Shown in pieces: positions 44,801 through 56,600 of a stretch of 64,000 bases of DNA. A program made the translations under genes and the position numbers. How positions within the stretch are numbered: position 1 is the first letter of the stretch; each line of letters opens with the position of its first letter. The stretch comes from Paracyclopina nana (Eukaryota; Arthropoda; Copepoda; Cyclopoida; Cyclopettidae), in NCBI GenBank assembly GCA_019096065.1, contig JAGUCH010000001.1:8618001-8682000 (forward strand), read 5' to 3'. The notes below the pieces were generated by a model. It had not been told where the DNA came from. It was given only the letters and a program-made list of their open reading frames with translations, and searched no databases.

Positions 44801-45771
44801 CCATTTTAGACTCGAAGCAACAGTTGCGCCACCCCATCATCAGGCAAGGTTCCTGGTCATCTGGAAATGCCATACACCATGGAGGAGGAGGGCTGGTATT
44901 CCAACCAAATGATGAAGTATAACCAAGTTTACGACGACGTGCAAATGGGCCACGATTGGATCACTGAGTTCGTGATGTTCTCGTACGATGTTCCACTATC
45001 GAAGCACTTTGTCACCAACGGTTACGCAACGTTTCTCGAAAGATTCAAGCGCATCCTCATGGTCCATGATGGATTTCAAGATTTGAGCTCCAAAGATCAG
45101 GTAAGAAGCGTACCGTTATAAAATGTTACAATAGTCGTTACTCAGCCTTCGTGGGAGTGAAAAGGTAATTTGCGAGCAAGCCAATATCAACTTCGGTTTT
45201 CCTGTATATGACTTCCAATTTTTTTGCCTTTTTGCACTGATATTTGACCGTTTATTTGTTTCAGGCCGATGTATGGAGCAGTGGCAGCGCAAAGGCGATT
45301 TCCCTGTATGCTGCCAAGTCGGAGTGCATGCAAAATGGCAAGGATCAGCTGGAGCTCCTGTTTGGCTCAAGGGACGCTGAAAATTGGCGTCAGAACTTTG
45401 CTGATAATCTGGCCAAGTCTCACAACAAGAAAATCCGCAAGATCTCCATGGTGGACTGCAACCGCGCTTCTTCCATACTCAACTCCGAAGAGATGATGGA
45501 CTACATGAACCTAGTCGTTGGCCTCAACGAACTCACCATGGAGCCAGACGTGTTTAAACTGTTGAGCCTGGTTGCTTTGTTTTGCGGCGATGACATGAGC
45601 CCTAAGGCTGTTCAGTTCGCAATAGATATTCGGAACCAGTACATGTCCATTATCCGCAGAAGACTCAACAATTCGCGATCCTATGACAAGCTCTGCGTGG
45701 GCTTGAACGAAATTGACGAGCTTAGCAAGATCATGCGTAAGCTGGACATCAGTGTCAACAGCAGCTCATAG
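41854..45771 (+). CDS. Atypical nuclear receptor with one DBD and two LBD-like regions
   Basis: Seven exons, 41854-42299, 42399-42778, 42848-43290, 43358-43651, 43853-44368, 44810-45100 and 45265-45771, give 958 residues with consistent phases. The DNA-binding domain opens CAVCSEVTDNHHMHYGAMC; its P-box is CFSCRA instead of the usual CEGCK or CGSCK types. The second finger is CKQDGNCDISFKNRKKCQKC, then RYEKCLRVGM. A long acidic/Ser-rich hinge follows (about 250-450). LBD-like region A (about 455-693) has QFCQFASRQLPFQ then GLNRGDQENLL. Region B (about 705-958) has FLERFKRILMVHDGFQDL then SSKDQADVW. Both fit the helix 3-5 signature (F-x-x-F ... L-x-x-x-DQ) and share QLKWLLGS/QLELLFGS just after it. 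No clear AF-2 helix is seen at the C-terminus. It should be a nuclear, DNA-binding regulator; the subfamily is not recognised. The frame is open upstream to 41716, but the first ATG is at 41854. Confidence 0.85.
44521..44790. repeat. Probable transposable-element fragment in nuclear receptor intron
   Basis: The intron 44369-44809 contains ACAGGGTGTCCCA at 44521-44533 after a TATAT run. ACAGGGTGTCC-type ends flanked by TA are frequent at arthropod DNA transposon and MITE termini. I could not find the matching inverted end, so the right boundary is arbitrary. Confidence 0.35.
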
Positions 45772-46516
45772 AAAAGCATGGCTCAATCTTCCTTTTTTTC
45801 GTACAAAATTCCGTGTCATGATGATGACCCCTCATGCTATTGAAAATACCTCCTCCATTAAATTGAACGCACATTCTATTTTCAGCTCAAAACTTGTGGA
45901 GTCTCGTTAGTCATTTTCACAGAGAAAGCTTGCTGCTGAGCTTTTACTCGATGTAAAACTATATTAATTAGGGTAGAAACTATGTTGATGAACATGCCCA
46001 CTGCAAAATTTCCATCCTCATAAAGCAAATGCGAACAAAATTGATCAATATGAAACCGGTGACGAAAATGTATCTGACTAATTTGAACAAGCGTGATATG
46101 TAATCCAGTCCTAAAAAATGAAAAGTGTGTGTCATTTTCTGTTTGATACATATCCACCTACTTATAAATCTATATATGCTGTCAAGCAAAATTATTTTAT
46201 TTTATCAATGTTTTCATGTCCAGAACAAAACTACTATGTACGCAACAACTGTTTCTATGGAGAAATGTTAAAACATAAGTGTGAATGTTTATGAAAATAT
46301 ATTATTGTTGTCTTCTTTTTTATTCAACTTTTAAAATACTCATAGTTATGATGGGTTGCGTGAAACGTAAACAATGTTGCGCGGAATAACATAAGAAAAA
46401 CGACTTGTTTTTGATCCATCGCAATACGCAATTTTGTTGTTGTTGTTTCATCGCTGAAAATCGAAATTTCAACCGTGATGAAATTAGTCTGACAGCTCTC
46501 AGTATTGTGCACCGTG
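45772..46516. other. Intergenic region between nuclear receptor and C2H2 gene
   Basis: It holds the 3' side of the nuclear receptor gene and the promoter of the C2H2 gene. On the minus strand there are hydrophobic open frames (45882-46157, and a frame opening GLDYISRLFKLVRYIF near 46107) and a short signal-peptide-like frame from 46419 (MDQKQVVFLMLFRATLFTF). They could be exons of a small membrane protein gene, but I could not join them convincingly. Confidence 0.35.
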
Positions 46517-49500
46517 ATGGACCAGGGCCAAGTGCTTAAGAAGAAATGTTTCTTCTGCCCTTTCGAAAGCCTCCTGATCGAAACAGTATTTGAGCACACC
46601 TTTCAGGTCCACTCAAAACGGCCCATTTTGAACGTTCTAACATGTCCTCATTGCTCCAATTTCAAGGCAACTAGCTTGGACTTGATTGGCTTTCATACAG
46701 CCAAGGACCATGCCCCAAATCAAGCAAATCAATTCAGCCACTGCCACCTTTGTGATTTTCAGACTGTTGACCAACTTCAGCTTGGCCAGCATCTTGTGTC
46801 AAATCACCTAAACAGTTGCATGCAATGCAGCTTTTCTACTGTCAGCCCACAACTGTTGAAAGAACATGTCCAAAGTCACCACCATGCTGGTGGTGACCCC
46901 GGTAATTCAAAGTCCAAAAAGCGCCCAACTGATAAAGCTTTAGCCTCTGCTAGCAAGAAAAGGATGACGATTGCCAAGGATGAAAATGTCCTAGTTTGTC
47001 CATCCTTTGACGGGTCAAGCCAACCCAAAAATGATGCAGAAGAAAAGGAAAATGGGAAAAGCACACGCAAACGTCATAAACTGTTCACAGAGCCAGTCAA
47101 CCCAGAATGCTTCGAAATGGACTCAAGTGAAGGTGATGAAACTCTGTGTGACAGACTCAATATTTCACTGCCTCGTGGCTTGTGGACGCAAAAAAGGAAG
47201 GTGACCAAAGCTGCGAAAGTGAGATATTCGTTTCCACAACCTTTGAGAAATAGCAGCGCTAGCAAATCCTCTCGACTACATGGAAAAACATCAAAGGAAA
47301 TCCCCTCAATTGATGCACCTGGAAAAAACGGGAATTGTCCAAGCAACTCGTCTGCACAGCAAGTCAATTTTATGTCGCCAGTGAAAAGAAGATCTCACAA
47401 TAAAATGAAAGAGCCCAGGAGCAAACTTTCAATTGATCTTCAAGATCAAAGTAAGCAAGTCTTGAATGAGAGGCCTCGACAACCACCTCGGGAATCATCT
47501 CGTAAGAGGAGGCCTGAAATTCAGCGCTGCCCTTCGGAGCATGCAATTGAAAGTCATAACAAGGAAATTCTCACCACCTCAAACGAATATCTAAAAGGAA
47601 AGAGTGGTACTGAAAGCAATAAAGGCCAATCAGTATTAGGGAAGAATGTAAGACAAAATCCAACCACATCATCTTACAGTCGGAGGAAACAGAAAAAAGC
47701 TGATGACAAGCTTTCCAAGGATACACCATCTGTTGAAGTTCTTAGCTATCCTTTAAAGCAATCTGGCCTCTCAATGCTCCCTGCAAAACGAGGAAAACGT
47801 AGTAGAATACGTGATAATTTGCCATCAAGCAATTCATCAGTGCAAAACGAAGGAATTCTTGCTGCTGAAGTCAATGAGCCCTCTGAAACATCTCAAGCTG
47901 TTGGCAACTCTCAAGAACACCACAGCAGCAAACATTCCAGCATCAAGCCGTCAAGTGATAGTGCAAGCACATCTCAAACAGGCAATTCAGATATTGAGCC
48001 TTTAATTGATGTCTCTGCCAACGAAAAACAAGACCTAGTTTTCAAAGCTCACCAATCTACGTTCCCTCGTGTTCACGAGGAAGGTTTATTTGAAAAACAT
48101 CACAGAATTGCGGAGAACACGCTTGCAAGTGATGTGAGCTGTCAAAACAAGAAGCCTCTCAGACCTTCTGAGTTAATTAAGGAAGACAAGAGCCGAGCAG
48201 ATTGCGAAAATAAAGACCTGTACATGCCTAAGGAAATTTCAAGTCGGCTAAAAGGAAAGCTTTGCTTGGAATGCAACTACAACGGACCTAAAAGGTTCGA
48301 CACCGTTCGTCATATACGAAATGTTCACCTAAGGAAGAAGGGATTCGAATGCAATCTTTGCAGCTTTTCAAGTGAGTACTTGAATAGCCTCAAAGATCAT
48401 TTTAGCAACAACCACACTGATGAAGAAGGCAACGTTAGGGGCTCGGAGTCGCCACTGCCAATCAAAAGTGAGACAAAAATTCTTCACTTTATCGGTGAAT
48501 ACAGTAGAGAAACCAAAGATATGAGCGATAAAGATGAGGAGCCAATTCTTGGTCCGGAGAAAGCTCCCCCTGGTATTGGATTTGCAAGGAAGAAAACCTT
48601 AAAGAAAATCACAAGGTTGCGCAACGATAGGCATCTCTATGAGTTGGTGGTAAAGCCAGTCCCATCGACTGGGCATTTCCTTGAAATGCGCCCTGTTGTC
48701 AGGAAATTTTTTAAATGCGCTCATTGCTTATTTAAGACTGAAGTTCTCTCCGAGTTTGAAAACCACAACACTGCTTTTCATTCCCTTCATGAAAATGCTA
48801 CTCATGAAGGAAACAGTGAAAGAGGGATCGTGGAGTTACACCTAGGCAAAAATGTGAACATTGAGGCTGATGGATCGAATGATGAAAGCCAGGAAGCGGC
48901 CAATCAAGGCCCATCGGAAGTTGAGCCTTGCCAAAACAAAACTGATTCCAGCCAGCAAATATCAGGGGAATGCAACGAGGAAGTAAGTGATTCTAGCCAA
49001 GACCCATTACGTCCAATGAATGCAAGCCATGTGAGGAGCAAATTTTACCAGGATGCATCAGAGAAAAGTCATGGAAGCAACGAGCCCGAACATGGAACAA
49101 GTACAGTCAATTGTTATCAATTAACCGAGACCCAAGAAACCGTAATTACAAAAGGAAGAGAATGTATTGAGGCGAATCATTTAGCGATTGCTGCTGATGA
49201 AAATGGGGGAAAAGTGAAAGCGAAAGAGAAAGAGGCCAATGAGGCAAATCCTGTAGCTATTGATGAAGATGTGACTGGTACAAAGAAGGCACATTGTGAG
49301 ACGAGTCCCGCTACTGGCCCATTTGTGAACGATGACGAGAGATTTCTTCATCGAGAGCTTGTGCGAGATAATGAATGTACCTTATGCAGGTAATGAGCTC
49401 TCACATTCATGCCATATTCCGTTCAATATAGTCCATTTATTTAGGTTCCGACATGATAGCCCCACTATAATCATGAAGCATTTAGTAGTGGGCCACGCTA

Positions 49501-49622
49501 GCCTCGACTCTTTGAAGTGCATTGGCTGTGACTGGAAGGCACCAAACCTGACTGAATTAGTAAAGCATTTAAAGGAATCCCACAGGAAACCGATCATCTT
49601 TACAGCTTCAAAGCTTCGATGA
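46517..49622 (+). CDS. Nine-finger C2H2 zinc-finger protein
   Basis: Two exons, 46517-49389 and 49445-49622, give 1016 residues; the first exon is unusually long (2873 bases). C2H2-like fingers: four in the first 125 residues (starting CFFCPFESL, CPHCSNFKA, CHLCDFQTV and CMQCSFSTV), two near 585-640 (CLECNYNGP and CNLCSFSSE), one near 735 (CAHCLFKTE), and two at the C-terminus (CTLC|RFRHDSP, split by the intron, and CIGCDWKAP). Most have an aromatic residue two after the second Cys and end H-x3-5-H, the degenerate type also seen in REST- and Hunchback-like proteins. The fingers are separated by long, low-complexity, Ser/Lys-rich linkers, including a basic stretch near 120-160. It is likely nuclear. 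No orthologue is recognised. AATAAA is at 49667. Confidence 0.85.
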
Positions 49623-49666
49623 TGAACCTCATGTGATACGGAAACAGTTATTCCTTATGAATTAAT

Positions 49667-49672
49667 AATAAA
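49667..49672 (+). terminator. Polyadenylation signal AATAAA for the C2H2 gene
   Basis: AATAAA lies 45 bases after the stop codon at 49622. Confidence 0.55.
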
Positions 49673-51519
49673 ACGTTCGCCACTCATTTAATTTTCCGCC
49701 AATAACTTAATAAGTTAGCTATCGTTACATTCAATAAAGCATAGCGAGCATCGTTCTTTCGCCATCACTTCGGAAATAGACGCACCTTTTCTCGCAACCT
49801 TTTTTAAGCGTGCAGGTTTTTAAATACCAATAGGAAAGTCGGTGCCAATCTTGAAAAATTGAACTGAATCATTCAATAATATTTATTGTCATAGAGTTAT
49901 AAATCCTTTAATTTTTAAAAGTTATGAAAGAATTCAAGGCATTTCAAGACCCCTTTTATGCTGAGTTAAACTCCTGGGCAGCGCAGGGCAGTTTTGGCAA
50001 TACAGGAGCAGAGTAAGAGAGTAACGCAGATAGTGAGGCGAAATGAGTGTAAGTCACCGCGATGTTACCTTTTTGATCTTACGTAACTAAATTTTGTCAT
50101 TTCACAGGCTTGCCGTATCAAATACCACTTTTATGAAATCTAAATGACTCGAAATCCTGAATAATTTTACATCTCCTCTATTAAGAATCATCTGGTGCAG
50201 TGGTTGGAATTTACCCAGAAATAGCTTAAAAAACCATTGAGTGAGTAATAGTTTTGCTGACTGCTTTATAGCACAGTTTTGTGGGTTCTTATGAATAATT
50301 GCATTTGCTTAGTGTTAGCTATAAGTGCCTGAATTGCAAATTCATATTCGAACACAACCTCATAGAAATCACGATCGATGTACCAGGGTTAATATTTAGT
50401 GATTTTTATCTGATTTACGCATATCCCTGCGAAAGACCAAAAAATTTGACAGCAGTATAAATATATACTTATGCAGTCGGGCATACTCTCAGCATCTGCG
50501 TTACTTGCCAACTGTCACTCTGTAATTCTAACCCAATGCTCTCAGTTGCAATGATCTGAGCTCTCAGCAGCCGAGGCCTTCTGAGCAATCTAGCAGCTAT
50601 CGACGTGCAAAATGTTTGCCACGTTGGTGCACGTTTTCGATCAGCAAGGGCTCTCGTAAAGAATGTGACAGTGTCAATTATCCACTTGGATATGAGGCCG
50701 CGAATGGAGGTGACCGGGGGAGGAGTTTTTTTCTTTTTACAAGTGACCTGCAGCAAACTGCCCGTTCCGCCGTCAGAGCTGCTCGTGATAATAAGCCATT
50801 GTTTTGTTGTCAGTGCGTTTTATACGAAATTAGGCTCGAATTCAGTTTGAAGCATCTTCTCGCAAAAGTAATGAACACGAGTACCATGCCAACTGTGGAA
50901 AAATCAAGTTTTTACAGACTGCTTTTGCTCTTTCTTTGTCAATGCTAATTAATTTTCGTGGGAATTGAATGCTAATGAATGTTTGTTCCTTCGTTTTCAA
51001 TGTGGCTCTGCGCATAATGGCTTGACGGGTTGGCTGTTGGCAGGTTTGCGAAAAGGCAGGCTTTGGTTGGCTTTTGAAATGATCGTGCGCAACAAAGGGC
51101 TGTATCTCGTTAATTATCATGGTGATGTGCACAAGGAACCTCTTTTGCAGACAATGGCAGCGAACAACGGCATGATTTTCCGTCCACCGTGATTTAGCAC
51201 CCTCATGGAGCTGAGACAGGGTGCCGCAAAGAGAGACGATTCAATCGAAGCTTCGATTTCGATGGGGAGCATTTGCTTGACGCTTCGAGCCAACTAGGTG
51301 TTGATGCGTCCAAGATAGCAGCGGTACGTGCTTGGCTAAATGCATGCAAAGGGTTAGTCAGAGCTGTACTGTAGCGAGCAATAAGTGGAGGCGCGGGATT
51401 GGCTCCGCCATCGCCGTCTCCGAGCAGCCAATGAGGCTCCGCTTCGTCGCCGCCACGTCCGCGACCGCGGACATGTCCACGAGCATGGACGTCAGTGTGT
51501 CGTGGACATCGTTCCCAAC
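49673..51519. other. Intergenic region upstream of Lbx
   Basis: No gene is seen. The right end, from about 51380, is GC-richer and continues the Lbx frame upstream without a stop, but there is no in-frame ATG before 51520, so it is taken as 5' untranslated region. Confidence 0.5.
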
Positions 51520-51978
51520 ATGTGCTCGGTGTTGACCACGAACATGTCGCAAAGTGAGGACGCTCTGAGGAGCCCGGAGGCCGCCGCAGCTGCCGAAAAG
51601 GCCATGGTCACCTCCGACGAGGACGAGGACTTGAGCGTGGGCAGCCCCGAGGAGCGGCAGCCCGAGGAGGACGAGGAGGCCAGAGTGAGCACGACGACCT
51701 CCACGACGGCGGCCTTGCGAGGCCTACGCAAGCGGAAGACGAGCTCGACGGGCTCGGAGGACGAGGACGAGGAGGACGAGGAGGACAAGCCCCTCGACTT
51801 CACGCGCCGCGGCTACTTTCTGCCCTTCAAGCGCCTCGAGATGACCTCGACGCACCAGTCCTCCATGGAGTCCTCCGAGTCGGACTCGTCCAAGAGCGAG
51901 GGCAAGAAGCAGCGGAAGGGGGTGGCGGGCTTCTCCATCGATGACATTTTGTCCCACAAGACGGCCGCCCTCAAAGAA

Positions 51979-52010
<32 letters not shown>

Positions 52011-52213
52011 GAGCATCGTGAGACCTTGGGACATTGTGGGCGGAAACGGCGCTCACTCTGCTGCTGCAGTGGCTGCCGCCTTGCAACAACAACAGCAACA
52101 GCAGCAGCAGCACGCCAGACATGGGAAAAGCAAATCCTCCGAGGGAGACTCGCCCCTCGATGCTCTCTTTCAAATGGCCTCCAAGACGTTCGAAGGACTC
52201 AAAGCAAAATCAG
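51520..52213 (+). CDS. Lbx: Ladybird/Lbx homeobox gene, first coding exon (partial)
   Basis: One exon of 231 codons plus one base ends at CAG|GTAGG in phase 1; the rest of the gene is outside the window. Visible parts: an acidic Ser-rich N-terminus, KPLDF, then the eh1-type repression motif GFSIDDILSHK at about 139-149. Two glutamine runs (51979-52011 and 52085-52110) flank SIVRPWDIVGG. At the exon end is SPLDALFQMASKTFEGLKAK, which matches the Lbx signature SPLCALEELTSKTFKGLEV. In Lbx1 an intron follows that signature just before the homeodomain, as here. The first in-frame ATG is at 51520, with a second at 51544. Lbx proteins specify muscle precursors and neurons. No homeodomain exon was found up to 64000. 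Confidence 0.78.
51979..52110 (+). repeat. CAG/CAA repeats coding two polyglutamine runs in Lbx
   Basis: Two nearly pure CAG/CAA tracts (51979-52011 and 52085-52110) are separated by about 75 bases of unique coding sequence and encode runs of about 11 and 10 Gln. Such tracts vary in length between individuals. Confidence 0.85.
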
Positions 52214-53667
52214 GTAGGCCACGCAGTTTTTGAAGCCGTGCGTTGGCATTAAAATGCCATCCGTCTTTTCTCCCGTTCGATCTCTTTATTACGAGTTTCT
52301 GTCAACGTGGAAGCATTTTTTCGCGATGACTTTCCCCTTCCCTCCGCGATGATGAAGGGGCGTTGGTAAATCACGTGATGAATGGAAGGAAAAAATCCAA
52401 TCGACACAATTGGCCATCAATCACCAAATTTGTAGTCTCGGCCGGAGAAGAAGTTATTTGCACAAATCTCCGCGAAAATTGGCCAGTTTTTCATCCGCCG
52501 TCGCGCGCGGCAAATTAATTGAGCGGCAGATCTTGTTTTCGTCGTTCGCACTTGTCGTCGCATTATTTATTTATGGCCAGCCCGAGCTGGAAATCCAGAC
52601 TTGGAGCTGGTGAAAAAAGTGGACTCTATTATGTGATCCATGACTGATAGACATCATGAACTTGATTATTATGAGGGGAAAAGTGTTGCCGGATGTCAGA
52701 CTGTCAGAAACTGAAAAGTCAGTGCTCAATGCAAACACTCTCTCATGTGAGATTCGTGGTATGGTGATCCGACCGGAAGAATATGTCTTCATGAAGGCAA
52801 CGTAAAACTGATTCAATTGGTTTCCAGTGAACCGTGGGCAGTTTTCTTTGCGTGCAGCGCCGCGGCGCTCCAGACAAAATAGCTAATTAGTGACACATGA
52901 AATATGACACAGTTATGTGTTGTGATTGACTTAAGTACCGTGGGTCCTTTGTCACATCTCCAAGACACCGCGACAACGCTGGAAATTTGTCATTTGATGT
53001 GATGTGTGTCTACGAAAATTATGAATGAACGGCAGCCCTGTGGCAACCAGCATCTCATTACTTCTACTACTGCTACGTGTGGTTTCCAGTTGCCAATTAG
53101 CGGGCAAAACAAGGCCCATTCAAGATGGCCGCCGCAAACTTCTCTGTCTTCTAATTGGCAATGGAGGATTGCTTTATAATGCATTGCAGCGGCAGAACAT
53201 GTGTACTTAATTTTGACGAAATGCTCGACTGCTCAAAGAACGTTTCACCGACACACCACAAAATGTAGTCGTCGTCGTCGTTGTTGAACAAATGAATTGC
53301 CGCCATATCCTCAATTCTGGCGTGGCTTCAAACCATAAAATGATGACGGCATCGTAAAATATGGAGGCAAAAGCACAGTAATAATAATAATGGGTAAACA
53401 AACACAAATTGGAATTTTATGGCCCACACCCCGACACCTCAATGGTTGAAATTGGAATAACTTTTGTCATAATCCTGCCTTAATTACATGCCACAAACGG
53501 TGCAATTTTTTGCATTCAAAATGCTGCAAAAAAGTTGTTGGTTTTTGTGCCAGTAAATTGTAGAGTTTTGCGGTCGCGAAGACAGTTTGGTAGGTGGGGC
53601 TTGATTCTATCAAGCCAAATTCTATCAAAAAAAGCGGTTGTTTTATTGGCATTTTGTTTGTTTTGTT

Positions 53668-53685
53668 AGCCAGCCAGCCAGCCAG
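53668..53685. repeat. AGCC tetranucleotide microsatellite
   Basis: Four and a half tandem copies of AGCC inside the presumed Lbx intron. A simple repeat with no sign of function. Confidence 0.8.
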
Positions 53686-56600
53686 TAGCCACTGCCGCGC
53701 TGTAAAAAGTGGTGTGCTGAACCAGAAAGTTGACTATCACGGACAAATTATGCCATCAGCGTCGGAATGACAGGCATGTCCAAATTACGGCCTGATAAAT
53801 TATTGCACCAATTTACTCTCTTTGCGGAGTCGACCTTATTGTCCGCCCCCGTAGCCCAGCGTGCACGCCCTAAAGTTGAGTTAATTTTTAGGCGCATTCA
53901 AAAGAGCAGTCGACCCCACCAGAGATGATGGCTCTCCCCAAAAAATATAAATTAAAACAATTCTTCATTTGGCGCAGAATGTGCAGCAAAGAAGCTGTCT
54001 TCGGAGCTGGCTTGTTGTTTGAAGAATCATCTTCAGCAGTTTATTTAACACCCGGTGGGGGCCAAAATGGCGTCTTGGGCTACGCAATTGAGGGGTCATT
54101 TGTTGCTGTCTAGAAAATTATCTTTGCAAATGATTCCAACCCCAACAAATAGTTCACTCCACCCACATTTTCACTCGAGCTGTCTTTTTGTTCACACAAG
54201 AGGCAATTATGTACATTATTAAAATAGCATGACACAGTCGTCCAAATGTGCATTGATTGAATGTCAACCATGCCTCGATGTCATGTCATGTCATGCCATT
54301 ATTGTTGGTTTTACTAACTTGATCAATAACTTATCGTCATCACGGGAAAAGTTGGACTTGATTTACGTCGTCGCACCTCCTACTTCGAGTGTAATTAGAA
54401 AGTCGTCACAACCGTCACATTTTTGCTCGTAGTCACTTTCCGCGCGAGTAGTGAAAGTCAAGAAAATGTCTTGATTGCCAGCAACTCATGTTTTAACTAG
54501 TTTCTGCTGCGTCTCATAATAGTTTCGCTAATGAAAAAGGACAATTTCGGAAATCAGCCGTCGCACTCTCCCACATCGATTTTACAAGCTTGTTTGCATT
54601 GAAAGCCCTCTCTGCCAAATAATAGCATGGAAAGCTAAGTACCTAATGTCATTAGCGCACTCTATTTTTCACCGCTACGGCGGCGGGCAAAACAAATCTG
54701 CTTAGGTGGTTTTTTTTTCTGCTCTCCACATTAAAGTAAGCTGAGACTTTGGCAAGTCACGGGGAATTAGCGGCTTTCTTCCCAGTCAGGGTCTTGTTGT
54801 TTTTGCCAATCTATTTGCAAACTTTTGCCCTTGGCCACTTTGCAACATGTCATGGTATTTTCACTGCTCTGCTCCTTTTGCTGCGCAGCCCTGTCAACTT
54901 GCCAATCAGCTTTTTTGCCACGTGGATTAGCTGATGGGTGGCTCAGCTACTTTATGCGCCGTTCAAGTGCTTCCCCAATTGGCGGCCAAGGAATTGAGTG
55001 GAAAGTTTTTTACAAAGGCAATTCGGCTTGGCTATAAAAAAGCAACCTAGCACGATTTCTAACAGCCTTTGTGTACATCCCTACGAATATGATTAGTCTG
55101 CCTAAAAAAATGTGAGCGATAATTTTTTGTGCTCTACTGTATTGCCAATGTGGACATAATGAATCTTTCCTCGAAAGTTACAAGACTAATTAGACAGAGA
55201 GGAGTAGCAAGTAGTTGTCGTTTGGTAGCCATGCAAATTTTCCTGACTGGAAAAATAATGCTCTGCTCGTTTGCCAACTTTCTTTGGCTGCGTCGAAAAT
55301 TTTGGATTGCTAAGTGTGTTCCACTTTGCAACCTTAGCTGAGGCTAGTATTTGATAGAATTTGCAGGCAGGATGCCACACTACAAATTTGGCCTGTCTGA
55401 TTTTGCTCATGCAAAATGGCTCTATTATTCCTCAGCACAAGGTTAAAAATGGACTGAAAACGGTAGACGCAGGATTGTTCCCCGATAAACGTGCTATATA
55501 TTTGGTCACATGTCATGTTGCTTTGTAATAGCGGATTAATTCAAGAATGCCAAAAGTCGTGGGCTTGTCTGGCGTTTTGTGGAAAAGGGCTTTGCCTACA
55601 ATTTCCTCTCAGTGCGCGTTCAGCAACGATTATTATAGTAGCTCAAACAACAGCTGTCGAGTAAGACTGCATGCAAAATTTTTGCATAATTGCTAACCAA
55701 CCCTTTAGTTGTGGTTTTTAGAATTGCTGTCAATCATGGCTCACAGACCTCCGAAAAATAGCAGTGGCTCTATTGAAAGTCGCGCGCATCAACAAGATAC
55801 ATAAAAAGCGGGCGAATGGATATTTGCTGCGGTGCCGCGTGCTAAGCTCATGAAATATATTGGAAATTGGCTTCTTCAAGCTGGTGTCGAAAACGTCAAC
55901 AAAAGCTCACAATCGTTTTCCACTCAATTTACTCAGACATGAAAATTTCGTCTTCACTCAGCCCTTTCGTCATGCAATCGCATCAGAAAAGCCATTCCAC
56001 GTACGGACACAAACGTAGTATTCTAATATTAAAACCACCCTTATTGTGGTGGATCATCTGGACGTTGCTGCACGCGAAATTGCACCTTCTGAAGTTATCA
56101 TATAGTTGCTAAGAGCTTAATTTGGGTCAAAAGTGAGCGGACCACGCAGCTCTGAAATCCAGATGCTCCCTTGCCTGCCCGCCTTCAACAATTGGATATT
56201 TCACGATACTTTCGCCCGTCCAAATTGAAGCCTGAACTCATTCGACAAAAAAGTCGGGTTAGCTGGTCCAGCTTAGCAAATAATGCCATTGGCCCTCCCT
56301 GCTATATAGTGGCAACCAGGAGAGAAGTTTTGTGAGTGGCTCCGAGTTGAGTGGGTGGCTCAGATGGCAACCAGCATGCAAACAAGGGTCGGCTATCCTC
56401 GGAGTTTGCAATGCAACGTAAGCTTGTTCTCAAGCACGCCCTTAGCATGATAGTCACTTTATGATACCAGCCTGGGCTCAAAGCAGGTAGGGCCAGAACT
56501 CTGGAGCCAGCTTGAAAATTATTCCCAGAATGCTAAGGAGAGCTGAAAACTACTCTAGTGTGTGTCCTTCGTGTTTATCAACTCCTCTAGACAGACAGAC

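Noticed and set aside
50469..50948. Overlapping frames between the C2H2 gene and Lbx
   Set aside because: Short, on both strands, no domain, no splice partner.
51492..52173. Minus-strand Leu- and Ser-rich frames opposite Lbx
   Set aside because: They are antisense reads of the CAG repeats and acidic codons of the Lbx exon.
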